From assembly GCA_020161135.1 (NCBI GenBank), contig JAIUOB010000002.1, positions 372,001-436,000 of the forward strand: 64,000 nt of DNA, written 5' to 3'. Positions 35,329-43,793 of this stretch are shown here, piece after piece. Below the pieces are notes generated by a model that saw only the letters and a program-made list of their open reading frames with translations, was not told the origin of the DNA and did not search any database. Numbering within the stretch: position 1 is the first letter of the stretch; each line of letters starts with the position of its first letter. The translations under genes were made by a program, and so were the position numbers. Source of the stretch: Gemmatimonadota bacterium (GTDB lineage: Bacteria; Gemmatimonadota; Gemmatimonadetes; Gemmatimonadales; Gemmatimonadaceae).

Positions 35329-35350
35329 GACGGGAAAGTCGCGACGCCGA

Positions 35351-35809
35351 TCAACGACGCCGATCGACGAGCTGGCCGCCCGCGGGCAGCCCGTACGCCT
35401 GCCCAGCCACGGACGCCCGCTGCATCGCGTCGAGTTCGGCACGGAGCTCCTCGCTGCGGCGCGCGACGCGCGCGGCGAGGTCGAGCGTCACCCGCTGCGA
35501 CGCCTGGAGCGCCGCCGTGAGTTCGTCGACCAGCATGTCGGCATCGTCCATCATGCGCTCGGTGGCGGCGTACAGTGGGCTGTCCGCCGCCGGGCGCTCG
35601 AGACGCAGCACGACCAGCTGCTCGGCGAGGTCCTGCAACAGCGCATCACGCTGCTCGAGCATGGCGAGCAGGCGATGGTCATCGGTGGAGACGGCCGCTT
35701 CCGCCTCACGCGCCAGCACATCGGCGCGCGCGCAGAGCGCGAGCGCCTCGCGGGCGGCCGCCGCCCGGCGGGCGGGTGCGGCGAGGGACGGGTGCGGTGC
35801 GCGCAGCAT
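35351..35809 (-). CDS. putative flagellar export chaperone (FliT/FlgN-like)
   Basis: 152 residues, almost wholly helical, with Ala/Arg/Glu heptads (LLAMLEQRDALLQDLAEQLV, LTAALQASQRVTLDLAARVA, RRSEELRAELDAMQ). It starts 15 bases after fliS, the usual place of fliT. Sequence similarity is too weak to prove FliT. Coiled-coil content and position are the evidence. Confidence 0.55.
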   Translation of the reverse strand: MLRAPHPSLAAPARRAAAAREALALCARADVLAREAEAAVSTDDHRLLAMLEQRDALLQDLAEQLVVLRLERPAADSPLYAATERMMDDADMLVDELTAALQASQRVTLDLAARVARRSEELRAELDAMQRASVAGQAYGLPAGGQLVDRRR

Positions 35810-35823
35810 GGGCGGGACCCGGC

Positions 35824-36240
35824 TCAGGCGGTGCGACGCTGCTGGTGCGGCTGCTGGCGGCTGGCCAGGAGCTGCTGCGCCGCCCCGACGAAGCCGTCCC
35901 GCAACGCGGTCGCGATGCGCACGAGCTTCCCCATGGTGACGAGATCGCCGCGCATGCCGACATCGACCAGCTCGACCAGCATGACCTGGTACATGCCGGC
36001 GAGGTCGACCGCGAGCGGCCCGCCCTTGTCCAGGTCGAGCGTGCAGAGGAGCTCGGTGACGAGGTCGCGCGCGCGCCGCAGGGCGACGACGCGCGTCTCG
36101 ACATCCTTGCGCTCCATCGCGACGCGGGCGCGCTCGAGGTTGACCACCAACTGCTCGAAGACGACGCAGACCAGCTTCTCGGGCGAGGCGGCGTGGATCT
36201 CCATCTCGCGGTAGTTGGCCTGCATGGTGCCGTACGACAT
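35824..36240 (-). CDS. fliS: FliS, flagellin export chaperone
   Basis: 138 residues. The YREMEIHAASPEKLVCVVFE core, NLERARVAMERKD and LCTLDLDKGGPLAVDLAGMY match FliS. It binds flagellin monomers and prevents premature polymerisation. It follows fliD by 62 bases; a GGCGATATCGCC palindrome lies in that gap. Confidence 0.93.
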   Translation of the reverse strand: MSYGTMQANYREMEIHAASPEKLVCVVFEQLVVNLERARVAMERKDVETRVVALRRARDLVTELLCTLDLDKGGPLAVDLAGMYQVMLVELVDVGMRGDLVTMGKLVRIATALRDGFVGAAQQLLASRQQPHQQRRTA

Positions 36241-36302
36241 GGATGAGACGGGTGGGACGGTGAGGAGTGGCGGCGATATCGCCGGTCACTGGGGAGTATC
36301 GA

Positions 36303-38363
36303 CTAGTTCTGTCCGCCCTGAAGTCCCGCCACGCTCGAAATGAGTGCGCTGCTCTGCTGCTGCAGGCGTCCGAGCGCCTCCTCCATGCGTGTGTACTGCA
36401 ACACCAACTGCAGGCGCCGCTCCTCGAGCCGCTTGAGGGCATCCGACTCGCGTCCCTTGAGCGAGTAGACGTTCTGCAGGATGTTGTTGATGTTGGTGCT
36501 GATCGCGCCCTCGCCGAAGCGCGTCACGTCGTCGGCCGCCGTCACGAACGCGCCGCCGAGGCCGGTGGTCCCGAACAGCGACTCCACCTCGCTGGGCTTC
36601 GCGGCGTAGGCGTCGGTGAACGTCTTCTCGTTGAAGGTCAGCTTGCCGTCGCGATCGAGCACCAGGCCGACGTTCACCGCGTTGGTGTACGTGCCATTGG
36701 TGCCCACCGTGGTGCGGAGCGCCTCGGTGAAGCTGTTCACCACACGCCGCAGCGAGCTGTCGGCGTAGAGCGGGGCATCCTGCTGGCGCTGCTCGTCGAA
36801 GAAGGTGCGAATGGCGTTGTACGCGTCGACCACCTTCTTGGTCGCATCGACCGCGCCCTTGGTGTCACGATCGACCGTGAGGTCGAGCGTGGTGCCCACC
36901 TCGGCGCTCTGCAGCGAGAGGGTCACACCGGCGATGGCGTCGGTGATCGTGTTGGTGGTGCGCACCACCTGCTGCCCGTCGACGACGAGGACCGCATCGC
37001 GACCGGTCTGCAGCTCGCGGCTGCGCCCGGCGATGGCGGTGGTGCTGGTGCCCAGCGACGCGCTCGTGCCGTCGGCATGCGTCACACTCAGCGACAGCGA
37101 CAGGCGCGAGGCGCCGCCGGTGCCGTCGGTGAGGCGGATGCGGCCATCGGGACCGAGCGCCGCCGTGGCCGGGCGCGTGCCGCTGCCGAAGCCCGACGTC
37201 GCATCGTTGATGCGATCGACGAGCGTCTGCATGGTGTCGCCCGGCTGCACGACGAGGCCGTACGTGACGGCCGTGCCGTCGCCGCGCGTGCCACGGATGT
37301 TGATGGCGTCCCCCGCGGCCAGTCCGCTCGACGCCCCGTCGAGCTTGAGGCCCACGAGGCTCGTGGCGCCCGTCGCGGTGGCGTCGGCGCTGCTGGTGAA
37401 CGCGCCACTCTGCACCGTCTGCCGCACGGCGCCGGCCTGGCCGGCGGCCATGCCGAGCGCATCGATGACGGCCTGCGACCCCGAGTCGCCCGGGTCGGCC
37501 GTGACGTTGCCGTCGGTGACCAGGCGGAAGCGGGTCTCGTTGCCGTACTGCTCACTCTCCACCGATGCCGACCCACCGGCCGCATTGATCTTGGCGGCGA
37601 TGGAGGCGATGGACTCGGTGGCGAGGTCGGCGGTGATGGTGATGTTGCCGACGCGAATGGACGCGGGCTGCGGGTACAGCGAGAGCCCGAGCGCAGCGGC
37701 CGCGGCGGCCGTGGCCGACGACACCGGCTTCGAACGCGAATCGAGGAAGCCCAGTTCGCGCGCCACGCCGCCGGTGCCGTCGGTCAGGGTGATGCCCGAC
37801 GCGCCCGAGCTGTTGGCGGTGAGCACCAGCCGCCCGGCGGTGCCTCCTTCAGACACGATGGTGGCGGTCACACCCGCGCCGGCCGCGTTGACCTTGTCGC
37901 GAATGTCCGCGAGCGTGTCCGTCGCCGCCACGGTGATGGCCTGTCCGTTCACCGAGAAGCCGCCAGTCAGGTTGCGCGCGGCCGTCGTATCGCTCACGGA
38001 CGCGCCCCCGAACTTCGCGGTGTCGGCGAGCTGCTGCACCTCGACGCGGTAGCGCCCGGCGACTGCCGTGTTGGAGGCGGTCGCGGTGACCAGGCTGCGG
38101 CCGCTCACGGGACTCGTGGGCATGGTGGCGCTGAAGCCGCCAAAGCCCGCACGCCGCACGGCGAAGGCCGACGAGTTGAGGGTGTCGACCAGCCCCTGCA
38201 GCTTCGTCCACGCGTCCTTCTGCTTGTTGCGCAGCGAGATGCGGTCGGTGATCGGCGTGACCGTCCGTGCTTCGAGCGCCTTGATCGTGGTATCGACGAT
38301 GTCGTTCCACTGCAGGCCGCTCGCCGCTCCGCTGATGTTCGGCGAACTCGACGACGTACTCAT
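36303..38363 (-). CDS. fliD: FliD, flagellar filament cap
   Basis: 686 residues. The N-terminal ISGAASGLQWNDIVDTTIKA and a KQKDAWTKLQGLVDTLNSS helix are typical FliD_N. The variable middle is long and beta-rich. The C-terminal FliD_C has AYNAIRTFFDEQRQQDAPLY and GIDLDRDG-type segments, ending in a coiled coil (RLEERRLQLVLQYTRMEEAL). It caps the filament and lets flagellin polymerise. Longer than many FliD proteins (about 470-650) because of the middle insertion. Confidence 0.92.
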   Translation of the reverse strand: MSTSSSSPNISGAASGLQWNDIVDTTIKALEARTVTPITDRISLRNKQKDAWTKLQGLVDTLNSSAFAVRRAGFGGFSATMPTSPVSGRSLVTATASNTAVAGRYRVEVQQLADTAKFGGASVSDTTAARNLTGGFSVNGQAITVAATDTLADIRDKVNAAGAGVTATIVSEGGTAGRLVLTANSSGASGITLTDGTGGVARELGFLDSRSKPVSSATAAAAAALGLSLYPQPASIRVGNITITADLATESIASIAAKINAAGGSASVESEQYGNETRFRLVTDGNVTADPGDSGSQAVIDALGMAAGQAGAVRQTVQSGAFTSSADATATGATSLVGLKLDGASSGLAAGDAINIRGTRGDGTAVTYGLVVQPGDTMQTLVDRINDATSGFGSGTRPATAALGPDGRIRLTDGTGGASRLSLSLSVTHADGTSASLGTSTTAIAGRSRELQTGRDAVLVVDGQQVVRTTNTITDAIAGVTLSLQSAEVGTTLDLTVDRDTKGAVDATKKVVDAYNAIRTFFDEQRQQDAPLYADSSLRRVVNSFTEALRTTVGTNGTYTNAVNVGLVLDRDGKLTFNEKTFTDAYAAKPSEVESLFGTTGLGGAFVTAADDVTRFGEGAISTNINNILQNVYSLKGRESDALKRLEERRLQLVLQYTRMEEALGRLQQQSSALISSVAGLQGGQN

Positions 38364-38519
38364 GTATGCCTCGTGGGACGGTGCTGTCCCGGTTCACTAC
38401 GGGGTGGCCCGGCGCTGCCGGGGACACTGTTACGGCCAGACCCCGGAGCCGGCTGTTACGCCGACCCCGGGGTTCGTCACGCTCCAGGAGCGTTCCGCGA
38501 GCCCTGCCTGTCGCTAGGC
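38364..38519. other. fliD-fliC spacer with GC palindromes
   Basis: 156 bases. On the minus strand ACGCTCCTGGAGCGT (about 38479-38493), CCCCGGGG and a repeated CCGTAACAG/GCGTAACAG are seen, which could end fliC transcription. No sigma-28 or sigma-54 promoter could be recognised for fliD. Confidence 0.35.
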
Positions 38520-39275
38520 TTAGCGCAGGATGTTCAGGACGCTCTGGGAACCCTGGTTGGCCTGCGCGAGCATCGCCTGCGCCGCCTGCGTGAGGATGTT
38601 GTTCTTCGTGAAGTTGGCCATTTCCTCCGCCATGTCGACATCGCGGATGGTGGACTCGGCAGCCTTCACGTTCACGACGGCCGACTTGAGGTTCTGCACC
38701 GTGTAGTCGAGGCGGTTCTGGCCGGCACCGATGGCCGCGAGCGTCGTGTTGATCGCGTCGAGGTTCGTGTCCGCGCCGGTCGACGTGGTCGGAGCCGAGC
38801 CCGGCGCCGAGTACGTGGCCGCCACCGAGAACGTGCCGCCATCCTCGTCCACCGCGAAGCTGTGCGTGCCGAAGACGGCCACGCCCTGGTACTTCGCCGC
38901 CGAGGCGATACGCGAGATCTCGCTGTTGAGCGTGCTCACTTCCGTGGTCAGCGTGGACGACACGGTCGAGTTCTGACCCGAGGCCGCCTGCACCAGGAGC
39001 TCCTTCTGACGCTCGATGATGCGCTCGATCGTCTGCGCCGCACCTTCCGCGATGCCCAAGAGGGCGTTGCCCTGCTCGGCGTTCGCCGCCGCCGCCGACA
39101 GGCCGCGGTGCTGCGCGCGCAGCTTGTTGGCGACCGAGAGGCCTGCCGCGTCGTCGGCCGCGCGCGAGATGCGCAGACCCGAGCTCAGCTTCCGCATGCT
39201 GTTCTCGGTGGCCATGTTGTTGACGAACGCGTTCTTCGAGGCCGTGAGGGCGCCGACGTTGGTGTTGATACGCAT
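38520..39275 (-). CDS. fliC: flagellin
   Basis: 251 residues, a short flagellin. The conserved N-terminal D0/D1 (MRINTNVGALTASKNAFVNN to LSSGLRISRAADDAAGLSVA) and C-terminal D1/D0 (NRLDYTVQNLKSAVVNVKAA to MLAQANQGSQSVLNILR) are complete. Only about 50 residues lie between them, so the outer D2/D3 domains are missing. Ser/Thr-rich central part (TYSAPGSAPTTSTGADTN) could accept O-glycans from the adjacent island. Good ribosome site GGAGG. Confidence 0.95.
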   Translation of the reverse strand: MRINTNVGALTASKNAFVNNMATENSMRKLSSGLRISRAADDAAGLSVANKLRAQHRGLSAAAANAEQGNALLGIAEGAAQTIERIIERQKELLVQAASGQNSTVSSTLTTEVSTLNSEISRIASAAKYQGVAVFGTHSFAVDEDGGTFSVAATYSAPGSAPTTSTGADTNLDAINTTLAAIGAGQNRLDYTVQNLKSAVVNVKAAESTIRDVDMAEEMANFTKNNILTQAAQAMLAQANQGSQSVLNILR

Positions 39276-39354
39276 GAGACTATCCTCCGTGATGTTGATG
39301 GTGAGGCTTCCGTGCCTCGTCCGGATCCGACTCTCGAATCGCGGTCTGCCTTCA

Positions 39355-39381
39355 TTGTCGTCCGAAGGCGGCGGAACTTGA
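39355..39381 (-). promoter_or_regulatory. sigma-28-type promoter for fliC
   Basis: On the minus strand TCAAGTTC, 11 bases, GACGACAA. Compared with TAAAGTTT-N11-GCCGATAA, 6/8 and 6/8 positions match at ideal spacing. It would give a leader of about 70 bases before the flagellin start. Confidence 0.6.
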
Positions 39382-39474
39382 GTCGCGGTCGCATCTCCTC
39401 GCGCGTGCCGGCACGGCCTCTCACGCTGCTGGCACGCGGTCCGGCCAGCAGGCCCATTTCATCACACGCACGGC

Positions 39475-40977
39475 ATGACTGACCCGGCTGCGACGCTGGC
39501 CGCACAGTTGACTGCAGGCGAGGCCGCGCTGGCGGCCGGGCGCCACGCCGACGCCGCACGGCTGCTGCAACCCGTGGCCGACGCCCTGCCCACGCACCTC
39601 GGCATCGCCCGCATGGTGGCCGGCGCGTGGCAGTTGGCCGGTGCACGGCATCGCGGACGCGCGGTGCTGGTGCGCGCGGTCGACGCCATGGACACCACGG
39701 CACCAGGGCCCGGCGATGACGAGGCGTATGCCCTGGGTGCGCAACTGCTCGACCTGGGCGCCCCCCACGCGGCGCTCCGGATGTTCTCAGCGGTGCAGCG
39801 ACGTCGTCCCGACAACGCCGCGCTTCTCGGCGCGCTCGCTGCGGCGCATCGGGCACTCGGCAACCTGGATGACGCCTGGGCGTTCGCGCAGCGTGCCGTC
39901 GCGCGCGACAAGCGCAACCCCGCGTTGCTCCTCACGGCCGCGCAGGTGCGCCATGCGCAGGGCGCGCTCGACGATGCGCTCGCCTGGCTCAAGAAGGCTG
40001 AGGCGCTGCGCCCCGGGCATGCGCCCACGCGCCTCCAGCGCGCGCTCACCCGCCTGCTGCAGCGCCCCACGCGACATGGATGGGCCGACTTCGAGCAGCG
40101 CGGCCTCCCGACGCTGCCCGCAGGGACCGTCGCGTGGCGGGGCGACGCGCTCGGCGGGCGCACCATCGTCGTCGTCTGCGACCAGGGGTTGGGCGATCTC
40201 TTCCACTTCGTGCGGTTCACGCCGCTGCTGGCCGAGCGTGGTGCGGCGCGCGTGATCGTGGCGGCGCCCGCGTCGACGGTGTCGCTGCTGCGGGCGTCCG
40301 GTGTGGATGCGGTGACCGCGTCCGACGTGGCCACGGCACTCACCGGTGCCGCAGAGGAGGTGCTGGCGGTGCCGCTGCTGTCGCTGCCCCATCACCTGGG
40401 CATCGAGGACGCCGCCTACGGCGAGCGCGTGCCGTACCTGCGGACCGGCGCCTCGCCCGCCGACGCACTGCCCGCCGACGCACTGCCCGCCGACGCACTG
40501 CCCGCGGGCGCGATGCGCAGCGCCGGCGCGCCACGTCGCCTCGGCCTCGTGCTCACGGGGAACCCCGACTACCTCACCACGCTGCTGCGCGACACCGACG
40601 ACACGGTGCCCCCCGCCCTCGCCGCCATGCCGGGCGTGGAGTGGGTGTGGCTGCAGCCGGGGCTGGCACCGCCGGCGGCGCTCGCGCACATCGCGCAGCC
40701 GCCGCTCTCCGGCGACTGGCTCGACACGGCGCGTCTGGTCAAGGCGCTCGATGGGGTGGTCTCGGTGGACACCGCGATGGCGCATCTGACGGGGGCGCTC
40801 GGCCGCCCGTTGCATGTCCTGCTGCCGTTCACCCCCGACTGGCGCTGGGGATGGCAGGGGGTGACCACGCCGTGGTACCCGACCGCCACGCTGCACCGGC
40901 AGGCGCGCTCCGCCGACTGGTCGGAAGCGATGGCGTCACTGGCCCGGACGCTCGCACGACCGGACTCATCTATATAG
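39475..40977 (+). CDS. TPR / glycosyltransferase family 9-like protein
   Basis: 500 residues. Residues ~1-210 are tetratricopeptide-type helices (LGALAAAHRALGNLDDAWAF AQRAVARD-like units). The C-terminal part has TIVVVCDQGLGDLFHFVRFT PLLAERG, RLGLVLTGNPDY and DGVVSVDTAMAHLTGALGRP, typical of heptosyltransferase-like GT9 domains often linked to flagellin or surface glycosylation. A run of PADAL repeats (~330-345) is encoded by three 15-base repeats. First gene of the modification island. Confidence 0.75.
   Translation: MTDPAATLAAQLTAGEAALAAGRHADAARLLQPVADALPTHLGIARMVAGAWQLAGARHRGRAVLVRAVDAMDTTAPGPGDDEAYALGAQLLDLGAPHAALRMFSAVQRRRPDNAALLGALAAAHRALGNLDDAWAFAQRAVARDKRNPALLLTAAQVRHAQGALDDALAWLKKAEALRPGHAPTRLQRALTRLLQRPTRHGWADFEQRGLPTLPAGTVAWRGDALGGRTIVVVCDQGLGDLFHFVRFTPLLAERGAARVIVAAPASTVSLLRASGVDAVTASDVATALTGAAEEVLAVPLLSLPHHLGIEDAAYGERVPYLRTGASPADALPADALPADALPAGAMRSAGAPRRLGLVLTGNPDYLTTLLRDTDDTVPPALAAMPGVEWVWLQPGLAPPAALAHIAQPPLSGDWLDTARLVKALDGVVSVDTAMAHLTGALGRPLHVLLPFTPDWRWGWQGVTTPWYPTATLHRQARSADWSEAMASLARTLARPDSSI
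40459..40503. repeat. three 15-base tandem repeats coding PADAL units
   Basis: CCCGCCGACGCACTG occurs three times in a row, in frame, inside the TPR/GT9-like gene. It forms a Pro/Ala/Asp linker and is a likely site for slippage length changes that keep the frame. Confidence 0.7.
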
Positions 40978-41095
40978 ATGCGCCGACCGCGGGCACCCGG
41001 CAGAAAGTGCCGTGGCGGTGAATGTATGGGGCCATCCCGGTAACGCGCAGATTTTGCCGGCTTCAAATAAGTCGTTGAAAATAAACAACTTGCAA

Positions 41096-41113
41096 TTGGC
41101 ACGGCTCGTGCAT
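41096..41113 (+). promoter_or_regulatory. sigma-54-type promoter of the modification operon
   Basis: TTGGCACGGCTCGTGCAT: TGGCACG, four bases, GTGCA, against the consensus TGGCACG-N4-TTGCA. The GG and GC elements are 12 bases apart as required. An AT-rich tract lies directly upstream. The start codon of the first gene is 48 bases further on. Confidence 0.75.
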
Positions 41114-41160
41114 CTCCCGTCGCGGGATTCCAGCACCGACCGCCTTTCACTCTCCGTGCC

Positions 41161-42105
41161 ATGTCGCTTTTTGCCACCGACGCCGCCTCGCTCACCGCCA
41201 CGTTGGACCCGTGGGTGGCCGCGCCGACCGTCAGCCGCCCCGAGGAGGCGTTGGCCGAGCTCCTCCCGACGATCGTGACCGACGCCCTGGCGCGCGGACA
41301 CGTGCGGGCGGCGGCCATGGCATTCGAGCAGGCGATGGCGCTCCTCCCGCTCGACCACCCGGCCATGCAGGTCGCGCGCCGCGCGATCGACGCCTGCTCG
41401 GCGCAGGACGCGGCGCGACAGCAGCGCCATCTGGCCGGTGAGCTGGTGGTCGTGCCCGCGCTCACGGAAAGCGCGCCCGGCGTGCCCCGCTTCTATGTCG
41501 GCGCCACGGCCGAGGAGCTGGGCGATGCGACGGTGCAGTTCGCGTTGCATGAGGAAAGCGATACCGGGCATCAGGCCGAACTGCGCAACTTCCTGGACGA
41601 AGCGCTGCTCGCGCACGACGCCTACGTCGACCTCGATCCGGGTGCCGGGTTCGCCGTGCTCTCGGCGCTGACGCTCACGACGGGCGCGGTGGCGATCGTG
41701 CAGCCCGATGTGCTGCTGGCGGCGTTCATCGCGCGCAACGCCAGCGGCGTGGGTGCGACGCTCGACGACGCACCCGTGCCGCACTTCGCCGGCACCATCG
41801 AAGCGGCGTGCACGGCCATCACGGCGGCACGCGCCATCGTGCACCTCGGCCGCACGCCGAGCGCGATCGTCGAACCGTTCCTCCCCGGGTGGGGCGCCGG
41901 TGCGGTGGCCGTGGCGTGGGACGCCACCGAGCCCGCGTCGAATGCGTGCACGCAGCAGGCACTCGAGGCCGCGGGCTTCACGACGTTCATGCTCGCGCAG
42001 GGTGACGAGGGCATCGAGCTGCGCCCGTGGCGCGACGACTGCGGCGCCGGCACGGCCTTCTCGCTCTCCGACGGCTTCATGGCGACGCTCGGGGGTGACG
42101 CATGA
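41161..42105 (+). CDS. unknown protein, first gene of the sigma-54-driven operon
   Basis: 314 residues, unrecognised. The N-terminal ~90 residues are helical (AAMAFEQAMALLPLDHPAMQ) and may be TPR-like. The middle (LRNFLDEALLAHDAYVDLDP GAGFAVL) resembles the first strand of an FkbM-type methyltransferase but lacks a clear SAM loop. The following gene overlaps by four bases, so the product is made with the GNAT enzyme. It could be a degenerate methyltransferase or a partner subunit. Confidence 0.65.
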   Translation: MSLFATDAASLTATLDPWVAAPTVSRPEEALAELLPTIVTDALARGHVRAAAMAFEQAMALLPLDHPAMQVARRAIDACSAQDAARQQRHLAGELVVVPALTESAPGVPRFYVGATAEELGDATVQFALHEESDTGHQAELRNFLDEALLAHDAYVDLDPGAGFAVLSALTLTTGAVAIVQPDVLLAAFIARNASGVGATLDDAPVPHFAGTIEAACTAITAARAIVHLGRTPSAIVEPFLPGWGAGAVAVAWDATEPASNACTQQALEAAGFTTFMLAQGDEGIELRPWRDDCGAGTAFSLSDGFMATLGGDA

Positions 42106-42731
42106 GCGACGCGCCCCGTGCGACGGTGGCCGACCAGGTGCTCGCACTGCGTGCCGCGCCGACGCGTGGCGCCATTGTGGACCTCGTGCCGTACGCGCCC
42201 GTGCATCACGACCGCGTGATCGCGATGCGAAACACCAGCCGCGCCACCTACTTCCTGCACCAGCCCGCGCCGCTCACGCACGAGGGGCAGTCGCGCTGGT
42301 TCGAGGGCTACAGCGCGCGCCGCGATGACGTGCAGTGGGCCATCTGCCGCAAGGATGGCACGGTGGTGGGCGCCACCGCGCTCTACAACATCACCGCCGA
42401 CCGGGCGCGCGCCGAGAAGGGGCGCCTGGTGGTGGACGACGCGTACGCGCGCGAGGCGCCGTACACGCTCGAGGCGGAGCTGCTGCTGCTCGACCACGCC
42501 TTCGGCACCTTCGGGCTCGCGCAGGTGGATACCTGCGTGCGTCACGACAACGGCGTCATGCAGAGCATCAACGCCCGACTGGGCTTCGTGGAGGTGGGCG
42601 CGCACGACATTCGCGGCGTGCCGTACCTCGACTACGCGCTCACCCCCGACCGCTACCGGCCCGACGCGCTGCGCGCGACGGTGGCGGCCTGGGCCCGCCG
42701 CACTGAACGCCTCGCGCTGCTGGCGCGCTGA
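42102..42731 (+). CDS. GNAT-family N-acyltransferase
   Basis: 209 residues. RVIAMRNTSRATYFLHQPAP, a GATALYNITADRARAEKGRL strand pair and FGTFGLAQVDTCVRHDNG, followed by INARLGFVEVG, form the GNAT fold. PseH-like acetyltransferases in flagellin modification loci have the same length and segments. Probably N-acylates an amino sugar with an acyl-CoA or acyl-ACP donor. Overlaps the previous gene (ATGA). Confidence 0.75.
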   Translation: MSDAPRATVADQVLALRAAPTRGAIVDLVPYAPVHHDRVIAMRNTSRATYFLHQPAPLTHEGQSRWFEGYSARRDDVQWAICRKDGTVVGATALYNITADRARAEKGRLVVDDAYAREAPYTLEAELLLLDHAFGTFGLAQVDTCVRHDNGVMQSINARLGFVEVGAHDIRGVPYLDYALTPDRYRPDALRATVAAWARRTERLALLAR

Positions 42732-42763
42732 TCCTTCGACCGACGCACTCCATCACGCCCTCC

Positions 42764-43021
42764 ATGACGACGACCACGACGCCCGATACGCTGGACCGCC
42801 TCAAGGCTGCGTTCTCCGCGGCCCTCGAACTTCCCGCCGATGCCGATCACGCGGCGCTCGCCTACCGCGAGACGCCGACGTGGGATTCGGTCGCGCACAT
42901 GCAGCTCGTGGTGGCCATCGAGAACGCCTTCGACGTGATGCTCGAGACCGAGGACGTGCTCGCACTCAGCAGCTTCACCGAGTCGATGGTGATCCTGCGC
43001 AAGCACGGCGTGCTCGTCTGA
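42764..43021 (+). CDS. acyl carrier protein
   Basis: 85 residues. TPTWDSVAHMQLVVAIENAF contains the phosphopantetheine serine (DSxxH instead of DSL). VMLETEDVLALSSF is the usual acidic helix III. It is specialised, not the housekeeping AcpP. It probably carries the acyl group handled by the neighbouring ligase, reductase and LuxE/LuxC-like enzymes. Confidence 0.85.
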   Translation: MTTTTTPDTLDRLKAAFSAALELPADADHAALAYRETPTWDSVAHMQLVVAIENAFDVMLETEDVLALSSFTESMVILRKHGVLV

Positions 43022-43046
43022 GCCGGCACCGGTGCGCGTGCACGCC

Positions 43047-43793
43047 ATGACCGACGTGGTGGCCTGTGTCACCGGTGCGGCGCGCGGGATCGGCGCCGCG
43101 ACGGCGACGCATCTCGCGCAGCAGGGCGCGACCGTGTTCGTGGCCGGGCGCAATGCCGCGGCCTGTGCCGTGACCGCCGATGCCATCACCGACGCCGCGT
43201 CGGCGGTGGGCGGACGTGCGCTGCCACTCGTGCTCGACGTGACCGATGCCGCGTCCATCGCCGATGCCTTCCGCACCATTTTCACCACGACGCGTCGGCT
43301 GGACGTGCTGGTGAACAACGCGGGCGTGATGCCGTCGATGCTGCTGGGCACCATGGATGCCGCGGGCATCGAGTCGGTGCTGGCGACGAACACGACCGGT
43401 GCGATCCTTTGCATGCAGGGCGCGCTGCGTCTCATGCAGCGCCATCGGCGCGGCGCCATCGTGAACGTGTCCAGCGTGCTGGCCGCGCACGGCGTGGTGG
43501 GGCGTACGGCCTACGCGGCCTCCAAGGCGGCCCTCGAGGCGGCGACACGCGCCGCCGCGGTGGAGTGCGCCCCGTGGGGCGTGCGGGTGAACGCCGTGGC
43601 TCCGGGGTGGATCGACACCGAGCTCGTGGCCGACTTCGACGATGTGCAGCGGGACGCGCTGCGCGCACGCGTGCCCATGGGGCGTGCCGGGCAGGCGGCC
43701 GAGGTGGCGTCGGCGATTGCGTTCCTCGCGAGCGATGCGGCGGCGTACGTCACAGGGGCAGTACTGCCGGTGGACGGCGGGTACGTGCCATGA
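43047..43793 (+). CDS. FabG-like short-chain dehydrogenase/reductase
   Basis: 248 residues. VTGAARGIGAATATHLAQQG (NAD(P) loop), VLVNNAGVM, the catalytic Ser in IVNVSSVLA, YAASKAALEAAT (Tyr/Lys) and the C-terminal PVDGGYV are complete. It would reduce a 3-keto group, probably on an ACP-bound acyl chain. Its stop overlaps the next start (ATGA). An in-frame GTG 15 bases upstream is possible. Confidence 0.88.
   Translation: MTDVVACVTGAARGIGAATATHLAQQGATVFVAGRNAAACAVTADAITDAASAVGGRALPLVLDVTDAASIADAFRTIFTTTRRLDVLVNNAGVMPSMLLGTMDAAGIESVLATNTTGAILCMQGALRLMQRHRRGAIVNVSSVLAAHGVVGRTAYAASKAALEAATRAAAVECAPWGVRVNAVAPGWIDTELVADFDDVQRDALRARVPMGRAGQAAEVASAIAFLASDAAAYVTGAVLPVDGGYVP

Noticed and set aside
36267..39482. 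Plus-strand 1071-codon open frame
   Set aside because: Runs antisense through fliD and fliC. Composition is that of a shadow frame.
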